Origin: Ga0077548 sp035440445
GTDB lineage: Bacteria; Pseudomonadota; Alphaproteobacteria; Rhizobiales; Xanthobacteraceae
Assembly: GCA_035440445.1 (NCBI GenBank)
Contig: DAORMJ010000002.1
Coordinates: forward strand, 1-64,000
DNA length: 64,000 nt
Direction: 5' to 3'
Shown here piece by piece: positions 16,716 through 25,085 of this stretch. The first letter of the stretch is position 1, and every line of letters begins with the position of its first letter. A program made the position numbers and the translations under genes. The notes under the pieces were generated by a model, which ran no database searches, was not told the DNA's origin, and saw only the letters and a list, made by a program, of their open reading frames with translations.

Positions 16716-17678
16716 TTATTGTGCGGCGATGGCGGCGCGCTCGTCAGCGAGTTCTTCGATCGCTTCGCGGTATTCATGGATCAGGCGCTTGCAAAGCTCC
16801 GCGGTGGTGGGAACGTCGTCGATCGAGCCGACGCCTTGTCCCGCGGACCACACGTCTTTCCACGCGCGGCCTTCATGCTCGATGGAAATCTTGTGCGATG
16901 AATTGAGATCGATTTCCTTGCCGGTCGCGGCAATCGACGGCATCAGGAAGTTGCCGTGCACGCCGGAGATCGCCGCCGTGTAAACGATATCGTTCGCGTT
17001 CGTGTCGATGATCATGTTCTTGAAACGCTCGTCCGCCATGCTTTCCTTGGTCGAGATGAATCGCGTGCCGAGATAAGCGAGGTCGGCGCCGATCAGCTTT
17101 GCTGCCGCGATGTGGCGGCCGGTGGACATGACGCCGGAGAGCAGGATTGTTTTTGGAAAGAACTTCCTGATCTCGGGGATGAGCGCGAAAGGCGAAAGCA
17201 GGCCCGCGTGTCCGCCTGCGCCTGCGCAAACGCCGATCAGGCCATCGACCCCGGCTTCCGCGGCCTTGCGCGCGTGGCGAATGTTGATGACGTCGTGAAA
17301 CACGAGCCCGCCGTATCCTTGCACCGCGCCGACCAGTTCTTTCACCGCGCCCAGCGAGGTGATGATGAGCGGCACCTTATGCTTGCGGGAAATTTCGAGG
17401 TCCGGTTCGACGCGCGGATTGCTCTTGTGAACGATCAGGTTCACGCCGAAGGGCGCGGCGAGCTTGCCGGTATCACGCTCGTACTGGTCCACCCGTTCCT
17501 TGATCTCGACAAGCCATTCTTCATAGGCCGCGCTGGAGCGCTGGTTGAGCGCAGGGAAGGTGCCGACAATGCCTGCCTTGCAGCATTCGACGACGAGATC
17601 GGGATTCGAGACGAGGAACATGGGCGCGGCGACTGCCGGGATCGACAGACGGCCCTGAAACTGGATCGGAATTGGCAC
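16716..17678 (-). CDS. Nitronate monooxygenase (NMO/2-nitropropane dioxygenase family)
   Basis: This 320-residue FMN-dependent TIM-barrel protein oxidises alkyl nitronates such as propionate 3-nitronate. Family marks are the N-terminal APMF segment, the GVNLIVHKSN strand, the FMN phosphate region CAGAGGHAG (about residues 150-158) with its candidate catalytic histidine, and GADLAYLGTRFI near 205. The C-terminal DDVPTTAELCKRL is common in close homologues annotated in acyl-CoA operons. It is the first gene of an operon with the acyl-CoA ligase. Its natural substrate in this operon is not evident; some family members act as enoyl reductase-like oxidoreductases. Confidence 0.9.
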   Translation of the reverse strand: MPIPIQFQGRLSIPAVAAPMFLVSNPDLVVECCKAGIVGTFPALNQRSSAAYEEWLVEIKERVDQYERDTGKLAAPFGVNLIVHKSNPRVEPDLEISRKHKVPLIITSLGAVKELVGAVQGYGGLVFHDVINIRHARKAAEAGVDGLIGVCAGAGGHAGLLSPFALIPEIRKFFPKTILLSGVMSTGRHIAAAKLIGADLAYLGTRFISTKESMADERFKNMIIDTNANDIVYTAAISGVHGNFLMPSIAATGKEIDLNSSHKISIEHEGRAWKDVWSAGQGVGSIDDVPTTAELCKRLIHEYREAIEELADERAAIAAQ

Positions 17679-17791
17679 GTGGCGTTTCCTTTTTCTGCCG
17701 CTGACGCGGGTTTGGAAACGACCTTTTCGCTCTCCGGCAGAGGCGTCAAGGGCGGCCCCAAGGCCGCCCCCGAGACCGCTCTTTATTCCGC

Positions 17792-18682
17792 CTAGTGGTT
17801 CCCGAGCAGTGCGGCTTTGTTGTCTGCGAGAAACTGCTTCATCGGGCGCGGCGCGCGGCCCGTAAGCGTCTGCACTGCGCCCGGCGCGATTGCGACATTG
17901 CCGGCGCGCGTATTGGTGTCGAAACTGGCATAGACCGGCGCGAGAAACGCGGGCATGCCCGCCGCGATCATGCCTTGCACAAGCTGTTCGTCGGTGACGT
18001 CGATGACTTCGACCTGCTTTCCCGTTACTTCGCTCGCGAGCTTTGCGATCTCGCGGTTCGTGAGCAACGCGGGGCCTGTAATGTCATGGCGGGCGTTGCC
18101 TTTCGGCTCCGCTGCGAGCGCTGCTGCGGCTGCGTAAGCCGCATCCTCGCGCGCGACATGCGCAACCTTGCCGTCGCCGGCCGCCGAGAACCACTTGCCG
18201 GATGCGAGGACCTGCGGGAGCGAGTGCAGGAGGTTTTCCTGGTACCAGGAGTTGCGAAGCACGGTCCAACTCAGGCCGCTTTGTTCGAGCGCTTGTTCGG
18301 TGCCGTAGTGGTCGGGCGCGAACGTGATCGGCGAGCCGGGCTCGGGCTTCGGCATCGACGTATAGACGATGTGCTTAACGCCCGCCTTCTTCGCAGCCGC
18401 GATTGCCGCCTCGTGCTGGCGCAACCGCTTGCCGGGCGTGTCGAGCGCATCGGTCGAGATCAGGAGCAACCGATCGACGCCACGGAATGCCTCTGCCAGC
18501 GCCGGATCGTCGAAGTCGACCTTGCGGACTTCCGCGCCTTTGGCGGCGAGGTCCGCGATCTTCGAGGGATCGCGCGTTCCAGCGATGATCTTGCCGGCTT
18601 TGGCTTCGAGCAGGATTTCAGTGGCGCGGCGGCCGAGCTGGCCGCTGGCGCCGGTGACGAGAAGGGTGGGCTGGCCGGACAT
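17792..18682 (-). CDS. qorB: NAD(P)H:quinone oxidoreductase type 2-like (NmrA/SDR family)
   Basis: This 296-residue atypical short-chain dehydrogenase resembles E. coli QorB (YtfG). It has the Rossmann motif VTGASGQLGRRA (residues 9-20), GTRDPSK for NADP(H) phosphate contact, and the YTSMPKPEP and HYGTEQALEQSGLSWTVLRNSWYQEN blocks typical of the NmrA-like group. It reduces quinones or similar electrophiles by two electrons. It is divergent from an HxlR-family regulator, as ytfG is from ytfH in E. coli, with a palindromic operator in the shared region. Confidence 0.85.
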   Translation of the reverse strand: MSGQPTLLVTGASGQLGRRATEILLEAKAGKIIAGTRDPSKIADLAAKGAEVRKVDFDDPALAEAFRGVDRLLLISTDALDTPGKRLRQHEAAIAAAKKAGVKHIVYTSMPKPEPGSPITFAPDHYGTEQALEQSGLSWTVLRNSWYQENLLHSLPQVLASGKWFSAAGDGKVAHVAREDAAYAAAAALAAEPKGNARHDITGPALLTNREIAKLASEVTGKQVEVIDVTDEQLVQGMIAAGMPAFLAPVYASFDTNTRAGNVAIAPGAVQTLTGRAPRPMKQFLADNKAALLGNH

Positions 18683-18707
18683 GACGGTGTTTCCTAAATA
18701 TGCAAAT

Positions 18708-18743
18708 ATGTACTATGGTCTCTTCTAGAGACCATCTCTACAT
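18708..18743. promoter_or_regulatory. Palindromic operator candidate between qorB and the HxlR regulator
   Basis: A perfect inverted repeat ATGGTCTC (18715-18722) - TTCTA - GAGACCAT (18728-18735) sits at the centre of the 127-bp divergent intergenic region. It is flanked by a second pair, ATGTA (18708-18712) and TACAT (18739-18743). Size and position fit a dimeric winged-helix repressor such as the adjacent HxlR protein acting on both promoters. Confidence 0.65.
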
Positions 18744-18809
18744 GCGAGAGTATTGGGCGTCCGTAAAGAAGGCAGTTTTGCGAGCGCTGGTTACTTTGAG
18801 GGAACCGCT

Positions 18810-19229
18810 ATGAAACGATCTGCGAACGCCCGCCGCGGCATTCAGGATGTCCTGCGCGCGCAAAACATCTCGGGCCAGTCGCTTGCCGAATGCCCGGTGC
18901 GGCAGGTGCTGGATCAGATCGGCGACAAGTGGAGCACGCTGATGCTGCTTTCGCTGTCCGAGAAGCCATATCGTTTTGGCGAGTTACGCCGCCTGATCCC
19001 CGACATCTCGCAACGCATGCTGACGCAGACGCTTCGCGATCTGCAGCGGAACGGGCTGGTCCTGCGCACGGTTTTCCCGACCCAGCCGCCGAGCGTCGAA
19101 TATCGCCTGACGCCGTTGGGCGAGTCGCTGCTCGAGCCGTTGCAAACGCTCGTGCGCTGGACTGAAACCCACTACGGAAGAATTCAAACCGCGCGCCAGC
19201 ATTTCGACGGAAAGGCGGACGCCGCCTAA
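18810..19229 (+). CDS. HxlR-family transcriptional regulator (QorR-like)
   Basis: This 139-residue winged-helix protein starts at the ATG at 18810, preceded by GAGGGAA. The HxlR domain (about 25-115) has the hallmark CPVRQVLDQIGDKWS at its start and LRDLQRNGLVLR with VEYRLTPLGESL in the wing region. C28 in the CPV motif is the redox-sensing cysteine of QorR/HypR-type proteins, which are released from DNA by quinones or oxidants. The divergent qorB gene is the obvious target. Confidence 0.9.
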   Translation: MKRSANARRGIQDVLRAQNISGQSLAECPVRQVLDQIGDKWSTLMLLSLSEKPYRFGELRRLIPDISQRMLTQTLRDLQRNGLVLRTVFPTQPPSVEYRLTPLGESLLEPLQTLVRWTETHYGRIQTARQHFDGKADAA

Positions 19230-19247
19230 GGCGCGTTCGCGGATTCG

Positions 19248-19859
19248 TCAGCGCGCGGATAAGTCGAGCACTTCCTTGACTGCAGCGTCCTGCTCGATCC
19301 ACGCGAACAGGCGGCTGACATTCGGATAGTCCCGCCATGTCTTCGGCAGGCGTGCCGTCCAGCGCGCCATGATGAACGCGTAAGCATCGGCGACCGTGCG
19401 GCGGTTGCGATAAACATATTCTCCATCGCCGATCAGCCGGTCGAGATGCTGCATCACCCGGTCGATCCGCGCATGCGAAGCCTTCCGGACATCGTCGAGC
19501 GCTTGCTTCTCCTGATTCACCGTGAAGCGCTGCGGCGTGAAAAAGGGCCAGAATGCCGGGTGAAAGTCGCCGGTCAGAAACGACATGGTTTCGTTGAACT
19601 CGAAGCGGCCGAGCATGTCGTCATCCGCGCCAAGCCGCGCGGCCGGGAACCGTTCGATGATGTAGTTCATGATCGCGTCCGACTGGGTCATGGCGCGCAC
19701 GCCGCCGATGTCGATCGCCGGCACCATCGCGAGCGGGTTCACCCGCTTGAATTCCGCCGAGGCGTAATCTGCTTTGACGGGCTCGAATTCCGCTCCCGCC
19801 CATTTCAGAGAGATCCAGCAGGCCAGCGCACAGGTGCCCGGTGCATAGTATAATTTCAT
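19248..19859 (-). CDS. Glutathione S-transferase family protein
   Basis: This 203-residue protein starts at 19859, where AAGGAGG lies 7 nt upstream; that ribosome site rules out a longer N-terminus. The N-terminal thioredoxin-like domain begins MKLYYAPGTCALACWISL, with the beta-class style cysteine/serine active-site region near residues 9-14, then the VNPLAMVPAI cis-proline loop and the QSDAIMNYI glutathione-contact helix. The helical C-terminal domain follows. It likely conjugates or reduces small electrophiles with glutathione. It is divergent from dusA, with a short inverted repeat between them. Confidence 0.9.
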   Translation of the reverse strand: MKLYYAPGTCALACWISLKWAGAEFEPVKADYASAEFKRVNPLAMVPAIDIGGVRAMTQSDAIMNYIIERFPAARLGADDDMLGRFEFNETMSFLTGDFHPAFWPFFTPQRFTVNQEKQALDDVRKASHARIDRVMQHLDRLIGDGEYVYRNRRTVADAYAFIMARWTARLPKTWRDYPNVSRLFAWIEQDAAVKEVLDLSAR

Positions 19860-19923
19860 GGTGCAACCTCCTTGGAATCTCGCCGCTAGACCGGCCGATA
19901 ATCTGAACACAAGCCTATGTCCC

Positions 19924-19940
19924 ATGAAAACTGTTTTCAT
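19924..19940. promoter_or_regulatory. Inverted repeat between the GST and dusA genes
   Basis: ATGAAAA (19924-19930) - CTG - TTTTCAT (19934-19940) is a perfect 7-bp inverted repeat in the 116-bp divergent region. A second overlapping arrangement (GTTTTCA and TGAAAC, 19933-19948) is nearly symmetric. It may be an operator; no matching regulator is adjacent. Confidence 0.35.
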
Positions 19941-19975
19941 TGTGAAACAGGCATGCCCTTGCTGCCCGGCGGGAT

Positions 19976-21010
19976 ATGCGCCATTGGCTAGCCGCGATGA
20001 CCAGCTTGCCCCGCAACCTCGCAGCAGAAATGCGCTTTTCGGTAGCGCCCATGATGGAGTGGACAGATAAACACTGTCGCTACTTCCATCGTCTGCTGTC
20101 GCGCCGTGCGCGGCTCTATACCGAGATGATCACGACCGGCGCGGTGCTGCACGGCGATCGCAAGCGGCTGCTCGGCTTCAATCCGGAAGAACATCCCGTT
20201 GCGATCCAGCTCGGCGGCTCCGATGCGAAGGATCTGGCGGCGAGCGCGAAGATCGCGGAAGACCTCGGCTACGACGAAGTGAATCTCAACTGCGGATGTC
20301 CTTCCGATCGCGTGAAGAGCGGGTACTTCGGCGCTTGCCTGATGGCCGCGCCGGCGCGCGTGGCCGATGGTGTCGCCGCGATGAAGGCAGCGGTGAAAAT
20401 TCCGGTCACCGTAAAGTGCCGCATTGGCATCGACGATCAGGACGAAGAGCAGGCGCTCGACGAGTTCGCCGACGCGATGGTTGCAGCGGGAAGCGATGCG
20501 CTGATCGTGCATGCGCGCAAAGCCTGGCTGCAGGGGTTAAGCCCGCGCGAGAACCGCGATATTCCGCCGCTGAACTATGACCGCGTGTTTCGCCTTAAGA
20601 AGCGGCTCGGTGAATATCCCGTCATTCTGAACGGCGGTATCGCTTCGCTCGAAGACGCCAGAGAACATCTTGCCAAAGTAGATGGCGTGATGGTCGGCCG
20701 TGCCGCCTATGATGTGCCGGAGCTACTGCTTGGCGTCGACCCCGCGCTGTTCGGTGAAGCCGCGCCGGTCGCAAGTTTCGCGGAAGCCTTTGAAAAGCTG
20801 ATGCCCTATATCGACCGCGAACTGGCGGCGGGTGCCCGGCTTCACGACATCACGAAGCATTTGCTCGGCGCCTTTCGCGGCAGGCCGGGCGCACGCGCGT
20901 ACCGCCGGCATCTTGCTACCGAAGCCACCAAGAGCGGCGCGAATGCATGGGTGTTGCGCGAGGCGCTTGCTTTCCTTTCCCATGAAATCCCGGCACAAAG
21001 CGCCGCATGA
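19976..21010 (+). CDS. dusA: tRNA-dihydrouridine(20/20a) synthase DusA
   Basis: This FMN- and NADPH-dependent TIM-barrel enzyme reduces uridines in the tRNA D-loop. The DusA-specific start FSVAPMMEWTDKHCRYFHRL is clear, as are the catalytic-cysteine motif NLNCGCPSDRV (about residue 105) and the HARKAWLQGLSPRENRD segment that distinguishes DusA from DusB/C. The start is uncertain: 19976 gives 344 residues, 19997 gives 337, and 20027 begins directly at the conserved block. The stop overlaps the next gene (ATGA at 21007-21010). Confidence 0.95.
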   Translation: MRHWLAAMTSLPRNLAAEMRFSVAPMMEWTDKHCRYFHRLLSRRARLYTEMITTGAVLHGDRKRLLGFNPEEHPVAIQLGGSDAKDLAASAKIAEDLGYDEVNLNCGCPSDRVKSGYFGACLMAAPARVADGVAAMKAAVKIPVTVKCRIGIDDQDEEQALDEFADAMVAAGSDALIVHARKAWLQGLSPRENRDIPPLNYDRVFRLKKRLGEYPVILNGGIASLEDAREHLAKVDGVMVGRAAYDVPELLLGVDPALFGEAAPVASFAEAFEKLMPYIDRELAAGARLHDITKHLLGAFRGRPGARAYRRHLATEATKSGANAWVLREALAFLSHEIPAQSAA

Positions 21011-21849
21011 TGATCCTTGGAATACCCGCGAGCGAGTTCGCGGTTCTGGTCGGTGCGATCCTGATCGCGGGTGCGCTCACCGGCATCTTCGCCGGCCTTC
21101 TCGGCATCGGCGGCGCGGCCATCTCCGTTCCCGTGATGTACGAGGTCTTCAAGGCGCTTGGCGTCGCCGACGAGGTGCGCATGCAGCTTTGCGTCGGCAC
21201 CGCGCTTGCGCTGATCGTGCCGACATCGATCCGGTCCTACTTCGCGCATCGCGCGCGCGGCGCGGTGGATGAGAGTATCCTGAAAATCTGGGCCTTGCCG
21301 ATTATCGGCGGGGTCGCGATCGGTTCTTTCATCGCTTATTTTGCGAGCGCGGAAGTTTTTAAGCTCCTCTTCGTCGCCTTCGCGTCGCTGATGGCGATAA
21401 AGCTCTTGTTTGGCCGGGAAAGCTGGCGTCTCGGAAACGAGTTGCCGGGAACAGGGCTTACCGTAGCCGTCGGCTTCGTCATCGGCGTTATCTCCGCGCT
21501 GATGGGCATCGGCGGCGGTGCTTATTCGGCGCTCTTCCTCACGCTCTACGGCGTCTCGATCCATCGTGCTGTCGCGACGTCCTCGGGCGTCGGTGTGCTG
21601 ATCTCGGTTCCGGGCGTGATCGGATACATGATCGCGGGCTGGCCGCAGCAGGCGCTGATGCCGCCGCTTTCGGTCGGCTATGTCTCGTTCCTAGCGGTCG
21701 CATTGTTTGCACCGGTCAGCGTGTTGGCGGCGCCCTATGGGGCGAAGATGGCACACTCCTGGCCGCGCCGACGGCTCGAAGTCGCCTTCGCCCTTTTCCT
21801 GCTGATCGTTTCGGTGCGCTTTTTCGCGAGCCTGATGGGCTGGTTTTAG
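21007..21849 (+). CDS. TauE/SafE-family sulfite/organosulfonate exporter-like membrane protein
   Basis: This 280-residue protein has about eight membrane helices in two repeats. Each repeat contains a glycine motif typical of the TSUP family: FAGLLGIGGAAISVPV near residue 27 and ISALMGIGGGAYSALF near 165. Family members export sulfite, sulfoacetate or related small anions; the actual substrate here is unknown. The start overlaps the dusA stop, so the two genes are translationally coupled. It ends 15 bp from the convergent tctA. Confidence 0.85.
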   Translation: MMILGIPASEFAVLVGAILIAGALTGIFAGLLGIGGAAISVPVMYEVFKALGVADEVRMQLCVGTALALIVPTSIRSYFAHRARGAVDESILKIWALPIIGGVAIGSFIAYFASAEVFKLLFVAFASLMAIKLLFGRESWRLGNELPGTGLTVAVGFVIGVISALMGIGGGAYSALFLTLYGVSIHRAVATSSGVGVLISVPGVIGYMIAGWPQQALMPPLSVGYVSFLAVALFAPVSVLAAPYGAKMAHSWPRRRLEVAFALFLLIVSVRFFASLMGWF

Positions 21850-21864
21850 CGGTCCGGCCTTGCG

Positions 21865-23376
21865 CTAATTATTGCCGTCTTCGAGCGCGACCTGTTCGCG
21901 TTTCCTGCGCAGCGATGGAATGAGCGGCATCACGAGCAACAGCAGCGCGACGGCAAGGCAGGCGGCAGAGATCGGCCTCGTCAGGAATGTCGTCAGGTCT
22001 CCGCCCGAGATGATCAGCGCGGTCCGCAGCTTGTTCTCCATGATCGATCCGAGCACGAAGGCGAGCACCAAGGGCGCCGCCTCGTATCCGAGCTTGCGCC
22101 CGAGATAGCCGATCAGGCCGAAGGCGAGCATCACGTAGAGATCGAAGACGTTATTGCTGCTCGCGAATACGCCGATCACGGTGAAGAGCAGAATAAGCGG
22201 AAACAGGATGTTGTAGGGCAGGCGCAGAAGCTGCACCCACATTCCGATCAGCGGCAGGTTCAGGACGAGCAGCATGACGTTGCCGAGATACATGCTCGTG
22301 ATCACGCCCCAGAACAGATCGGGACGCTGCACCATCAGGAGCGGCCCCGGCTGGATGTTGTGAATGACGAACGCGCCGAGCAAGAGCGCCATCACGACAT
22401 TCGGCGGAATGCCGAGCGTGAGGAGCGGGATGAACGCGCCGCCTGCTGCCGAGTTGTTCGCGGCTTCCGGTCCCGCAACACCTTCGATCGCGCCTTTGCC
22501 GAAACGCTCCGGCGTTTTTGAAACGCGCTTTTCGAGGGCATAAGAAGCGAACGCCGCGATCACCGCGCCGCCGCCGGGGATGATGCCGAGCAGGAAGCCG
22601 AGAACCGTTCCGCGTCCGATCGGGCCCGCGCTGCGCCGCCAGTCTTCCTTGTTGGGAAGGAGATTGCGGATTTTCGCTTCGGTGATCGTGCGTTTGACGC
22701 CTTGCTCGATGTTGGAAAGCACTTCGGCGACACCGAACAGTCCCATCACGACCGGCACCAGACCGAGACCGTCGTAGAGTTCGATCCGCCCGAAGGTGAG
22801 GCGCGGTTGTGCGGTGATGCTGTCGAGTCCAACGAGGCCGAGCACGACGCCGGCGCTCGCCATGAGCAGCGACTTCAGCATCGAGCCTTGCGTGAGAAAC
22901 GTCACGATCACGAGGCCGAGCGCCATCAGGCTGAACATTTCCGCAGGCCCAAAGGCGACCGCGAAGCGCGCGAGATGCGGCGCGACCAGCATCAGGCCAA
23001 CGACGGCGACGGTGCCTGAAATGAAAGAGCCGAAGGCCGCGATGCCAAGTGCGGGGCCGGCGCGGCCCTGCTTCGCCATTTGATGGCCGTCGAGACATGT
23101 AACGACGGAGGTCGCCTCGCCCGGAATATTGACGAGGATCGAGGTCGTGGAGCCGCCATACATCGAGCCGTAATAGATGCCCGCCATCATGATGATGCCG
23201 GACTCCGGCGTGCCGGAAAGCGTCACCGGCAGAAGCAGCGACATCGCCGAGATCGGACCGATGCCCGGCAGCACGCCGACAAGCGTTCCGATGAATACCC
23301 CGATGAAACAATAAAGCAGATTGACCGGCGTCAGCGCGACCGCGAAGCCATTGGCGACTTGCGAGAGCAGGTCCAT
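21865..23376 (-). CDS. tctA: Tripartite tricarboxylate transporter large permease TctA
   Basis: The 503-residue membrane protein has about 11-12 helices and the TctA signature blocks: FIGTLVGVLPGIGPISAMSLLLP (residues 28-50), GIYYGSMYGGSTTSILVNIPGE (about 66-87) and LGIPPNVVMALLLGAFVIHNIQPGP (about 320). It forms the ion-coupled translocation pore for citrate-like or other carboxylates delivered by TctC. It starts 3 bp after tctB. The C-terminus ends in a charged tail after the last helix. Confidence 0.95.
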   Translation of the reverse strand: MDLLSQVANGFAVALTPVNLLYCFIGVFIGTLVGVLPGIGPISAMSLLLPVTLSGTPESGIIMMAGIYYGSMYGGSTTSILVNIPGEATSVVTCLDGHQMAKQGRAGPALGIAAFGSFISGTVAVVGLMLVAPHLARFAVAFGPAEMFSLMALGLVIVTFLTQGSMLKSLLMASAGVVLGLVGLDSITAQPRLTFGRIELYDGLGLVPVVMGLFGVAEVLSNIEQGVKRTITEAKIRNLLPNKEDWRRSAGPIGRGTVLGFLLGIIPGGGAVIAAFASYALEKRVSKTPERFGKGAIEGVAGPEAANNSAAGGAFIPLLTLGIPPNVVMALLLGAFVIHNIQPGPLLMVQRPDLFWGVITSMYLGNVMLLVLNLPLIGMWVQLLRLPYNILFPLILLFTVIGVFASSNNVFDLYVMLAFGLIGYLGRKLGYEAAPLVLAFVLGSIMENKLRTALIISGGDLTTFLTRPISAACLAVALLLLVMPLIPSLRRKREQVALEDGNN

Positions 23377-23379
23377 GCG

Positions 23380-23871
23380 CTACCCGATCTCGAACCAGCC
23401 GCCGGGCAGCTGAATCTGGAGCAGCGACTTAAGGACCCACCAGATCAGCAACGGCACGCCGACGCCGATCGGCAATGCAAGGCTCCAGCGCACGGGGTTG
23501 ACCGCCCGCAACAGGATCAGCATCAACGGGATCGTCGAGAGCAAAAACCCGAGCCTGCTGAACGCGAAGGCATAGGCGACGAACGCACAGACGACGATGA
23601 TCGTTTTAGGCCACTGCGTGCCCGCCCAGAGCGAACGAACCGAGGGGCCTTCAGTCCTGACGGCCTGCACAGCAATGGCCAGCGCCATGCCGGCCATGAA
23701 AAGGCCGATCCAGAACATCATGAAGCCCATGCCCGGTTCGTTGACCGAGCCGATTTCAAGCCTGCGGCCCTGTTCGATGATGAACAGGCTGATCGCAAGC
23801 CAGATCGCGCCACCCCACAACTCGGCATTCGAGCTGCGCAAGCCGGTGCTTCTCATGGGTTCATGTTGCAT
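23380..23871 (-). CDS. tctB: Tripartite tricarboxylate transporter small permease TctB
   Basis: The 163-residue protein has four predicted membrane helices and the usual TctB features: an acidic/aromatic segment FIIEQGRRLEIGSVNEPGMGFMMFWIG between helices 1 and 2, where the PGMGFMPF-like motif is conserved. It pairs with TctA. The start ATG at 23871 lies immediately downstream of a strong hairpin that ends tctC, and the GGAG in the hairpin's 3' arm is the nearest ribosome site (12 nt spacing). Confidence 0.9.
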   Translation of the reverse strand: MQHEPMRSTGLRSSNAELWGGAIWLAISLFIIEQGRRLEIGSVNEPGMGFMMFWIGLFMAGMALAIAVQAVRTEGPSVRSLWAGTQWPKTIIVVCAFVAYAFAFSRLGFLLSTIPLMLILLRAVNPVRWSLALPIGVGVPLLIWWVLKSLLQIQLPGGWFEIG

Positions 23872-23876
23872 CGTGG

Positions 23877-23906
23877 AAAAAAGCTCCGCCGTTTCCGGCG
23901 GAGCTT
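23877..23906 (-). terminator. Intra-operon terminator between tctC and tctB
   Basis: Read on the minus strand, a perfect 10-bp stem (23906-23897 with 23890-23881) with a 6-nt loop leads into a run of T (complement of 23877-23882). It lies between the binding-protein gene and the membrane genes and should lower expression of tctBA relative to tctC. The 3' arm includes the GGAG that could serve tctB. Confidence 0.8.
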
Positions 23907-23918
23907 GCTCTTTCGCGA

Positions 23919-24884
23919 TTACTTCTTGCGGAGACCGAGCGTTTCAACCACTTGACGTTCGGACTCCGTCACCTCTTTCACGAACTTGGTGTAGTCGGCG
24001 GTGTTCTTGTAGTTCACCACCATGTCGTATTTCGCGAGCGTCGCCTGCACGGCCGGGTCTTCGACCGCTTTCTTGAACGCGTCGTGCAGGATTGCGACGA
24101 TCTTCGGGTCCATGCCTTTGGGGCCGGCGATGCCGAACGGCGAGTCGAAGACGAAGGGATAACCAAGCTGTTGCAGCGTCGGAACGCCCTTGTAGTTCGG
24201 TGACGGCTTTTCGGTCCAGATCATCAAGAGGCGAAGCTGGCCGGATTCGACGAGGCCTTTCCAGCTGCTCGATTCGACCTGCAGCGTCGTATGCCCGCCG
24301 AGCACGGCGGCATTGGTTTCCGCGCCGCCCTTGAAGGGCACCTGTGTGAGTTTGATTCCGGCTTTCGCTGCGATCTGCTCCATGCCGATATGCAGCGACG
24401 TGCCGGTGCCCGGCGTCGCGTAGGTCACCTTGCCCGGGTTTTCCTTCGCGAACTTCACGACGTCATCCCAGGTCTTGAACGGAGAGTCGGCTTTCACGGT
24501 CACGCCGAACGTGTAGCCGGTCAGATGGACGATGTAGGTAAAGTCCTTCTCCGCGTTCCATGTTGTCTGCTGCATCAAGGGCAGACGAAACACGGTGATC
24601 GGAATTTGCGAGATGGTGTAGCCGTCCGGCTTTGCCGTTGCCGCCATCGTCGCCGGACCGACAGTGCCCGAACCGCCAGCGCGGTTATCGACGATAATGG
24701 GCTGTCCAAGGTGCTTGCTCGCAGCTTCCGCGATGGCGCGCATCGCGATGTCGGTGGCACCGCCCGCCGTCCACGGCACGATCAGCGTGATCGGCTTGGT
24801 CGGAAAGTTCTGGGCCAAGGCATTTCCGGTGCCGGAAATTGCAGCCATTCCCGCAATGGCCATTGCGAGCGCAAAACGCTTCAT
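23919..24884 (-). CDS. tctC: Tripartite tricarboxylate transporter substrate-binding protein TctC (Bug family)
   Basis: Translation most likely starts at 24884 (MKRFALAM, 321 residues), with GGGAGGGAAA just upstream. A Sec signal peptide covers about 1-24. The mature protein shows Bug-family marks: FPTKPITLIVPWTAGGATDI near the N-terminus, VVDNRAGGSGTVG-type IVDNRAGGSGTVG near 70, and a C-terminal PKGMDPKIVAILHDAFKKA segment. These extracytoplasmic proteins bind carboxylates or other small metabolites; the ligand cannot be assigned. First gene of tctCBA. Confidence 0.93.
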   Translation of the reverse strand: MKRFALAMAIAGMAAISGTGNALAQNFPTKPITLIVPWTAGGATDIAMRAIAEAASKHLGQPIIVDNRAGGSGTVGPATMAATAKPDGYTISQIPITVFRLPLMQQTTWNAEKDFTYIVHLTGYTFGVTVKADSPFKTWDDVVKFAKENPGKVTYATPGTGTSLHIGMEQIAAKAGIKLTQVPFKGGAETNAAVLGGHTTLQVESSSWKGLVESGQLRLLMIWTEKPSPNYKGVPTLQQLGYPFVFDSPFGIAGPKGMDPKIVAILHDAFKKAVEDPAVQATLAKYDMVVNYKNTADYTKFVKEVTESERQVVETLGLRKK

Positions 24885-25034
24885 CTTTTCCCTCCCTGAG
24901 GTCGTTATTTTACGTCTTTGTTGCCATTCATCGACGTTGCGATTTTGCGAGCGCGAACAGACACGCACCGCAAGGCATGCTCACTGCAACATCATCGCAA
25001 TTTGAGGTCAACAGCGCGGCACAAGTTTCCGCAT

Positions 25035-25055
25035 CGCGGAACGCTATGTTCCGCG
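25035..25055. repeat. Perfect 8-bp inverted repeat upstream of tctC
   Basis: CGCGGAAC (25035-25042) - GCTAT - GTTCCGCG (25048-25055) lies in the 201-bp space between the retropepsin stop and the tctC start. An overlapping GTTTCCGC copy at 25025-25032 is a partial third arm. It has no T-run, so an operator for tctC is as likely as a terminator for the upstream gene. Nothing else is seen in this spacer. Confidence 0.4.
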
Positions 25056-25085
25056 AGGTGGAAGCGGGAACAGCGGTAGCGGTAT

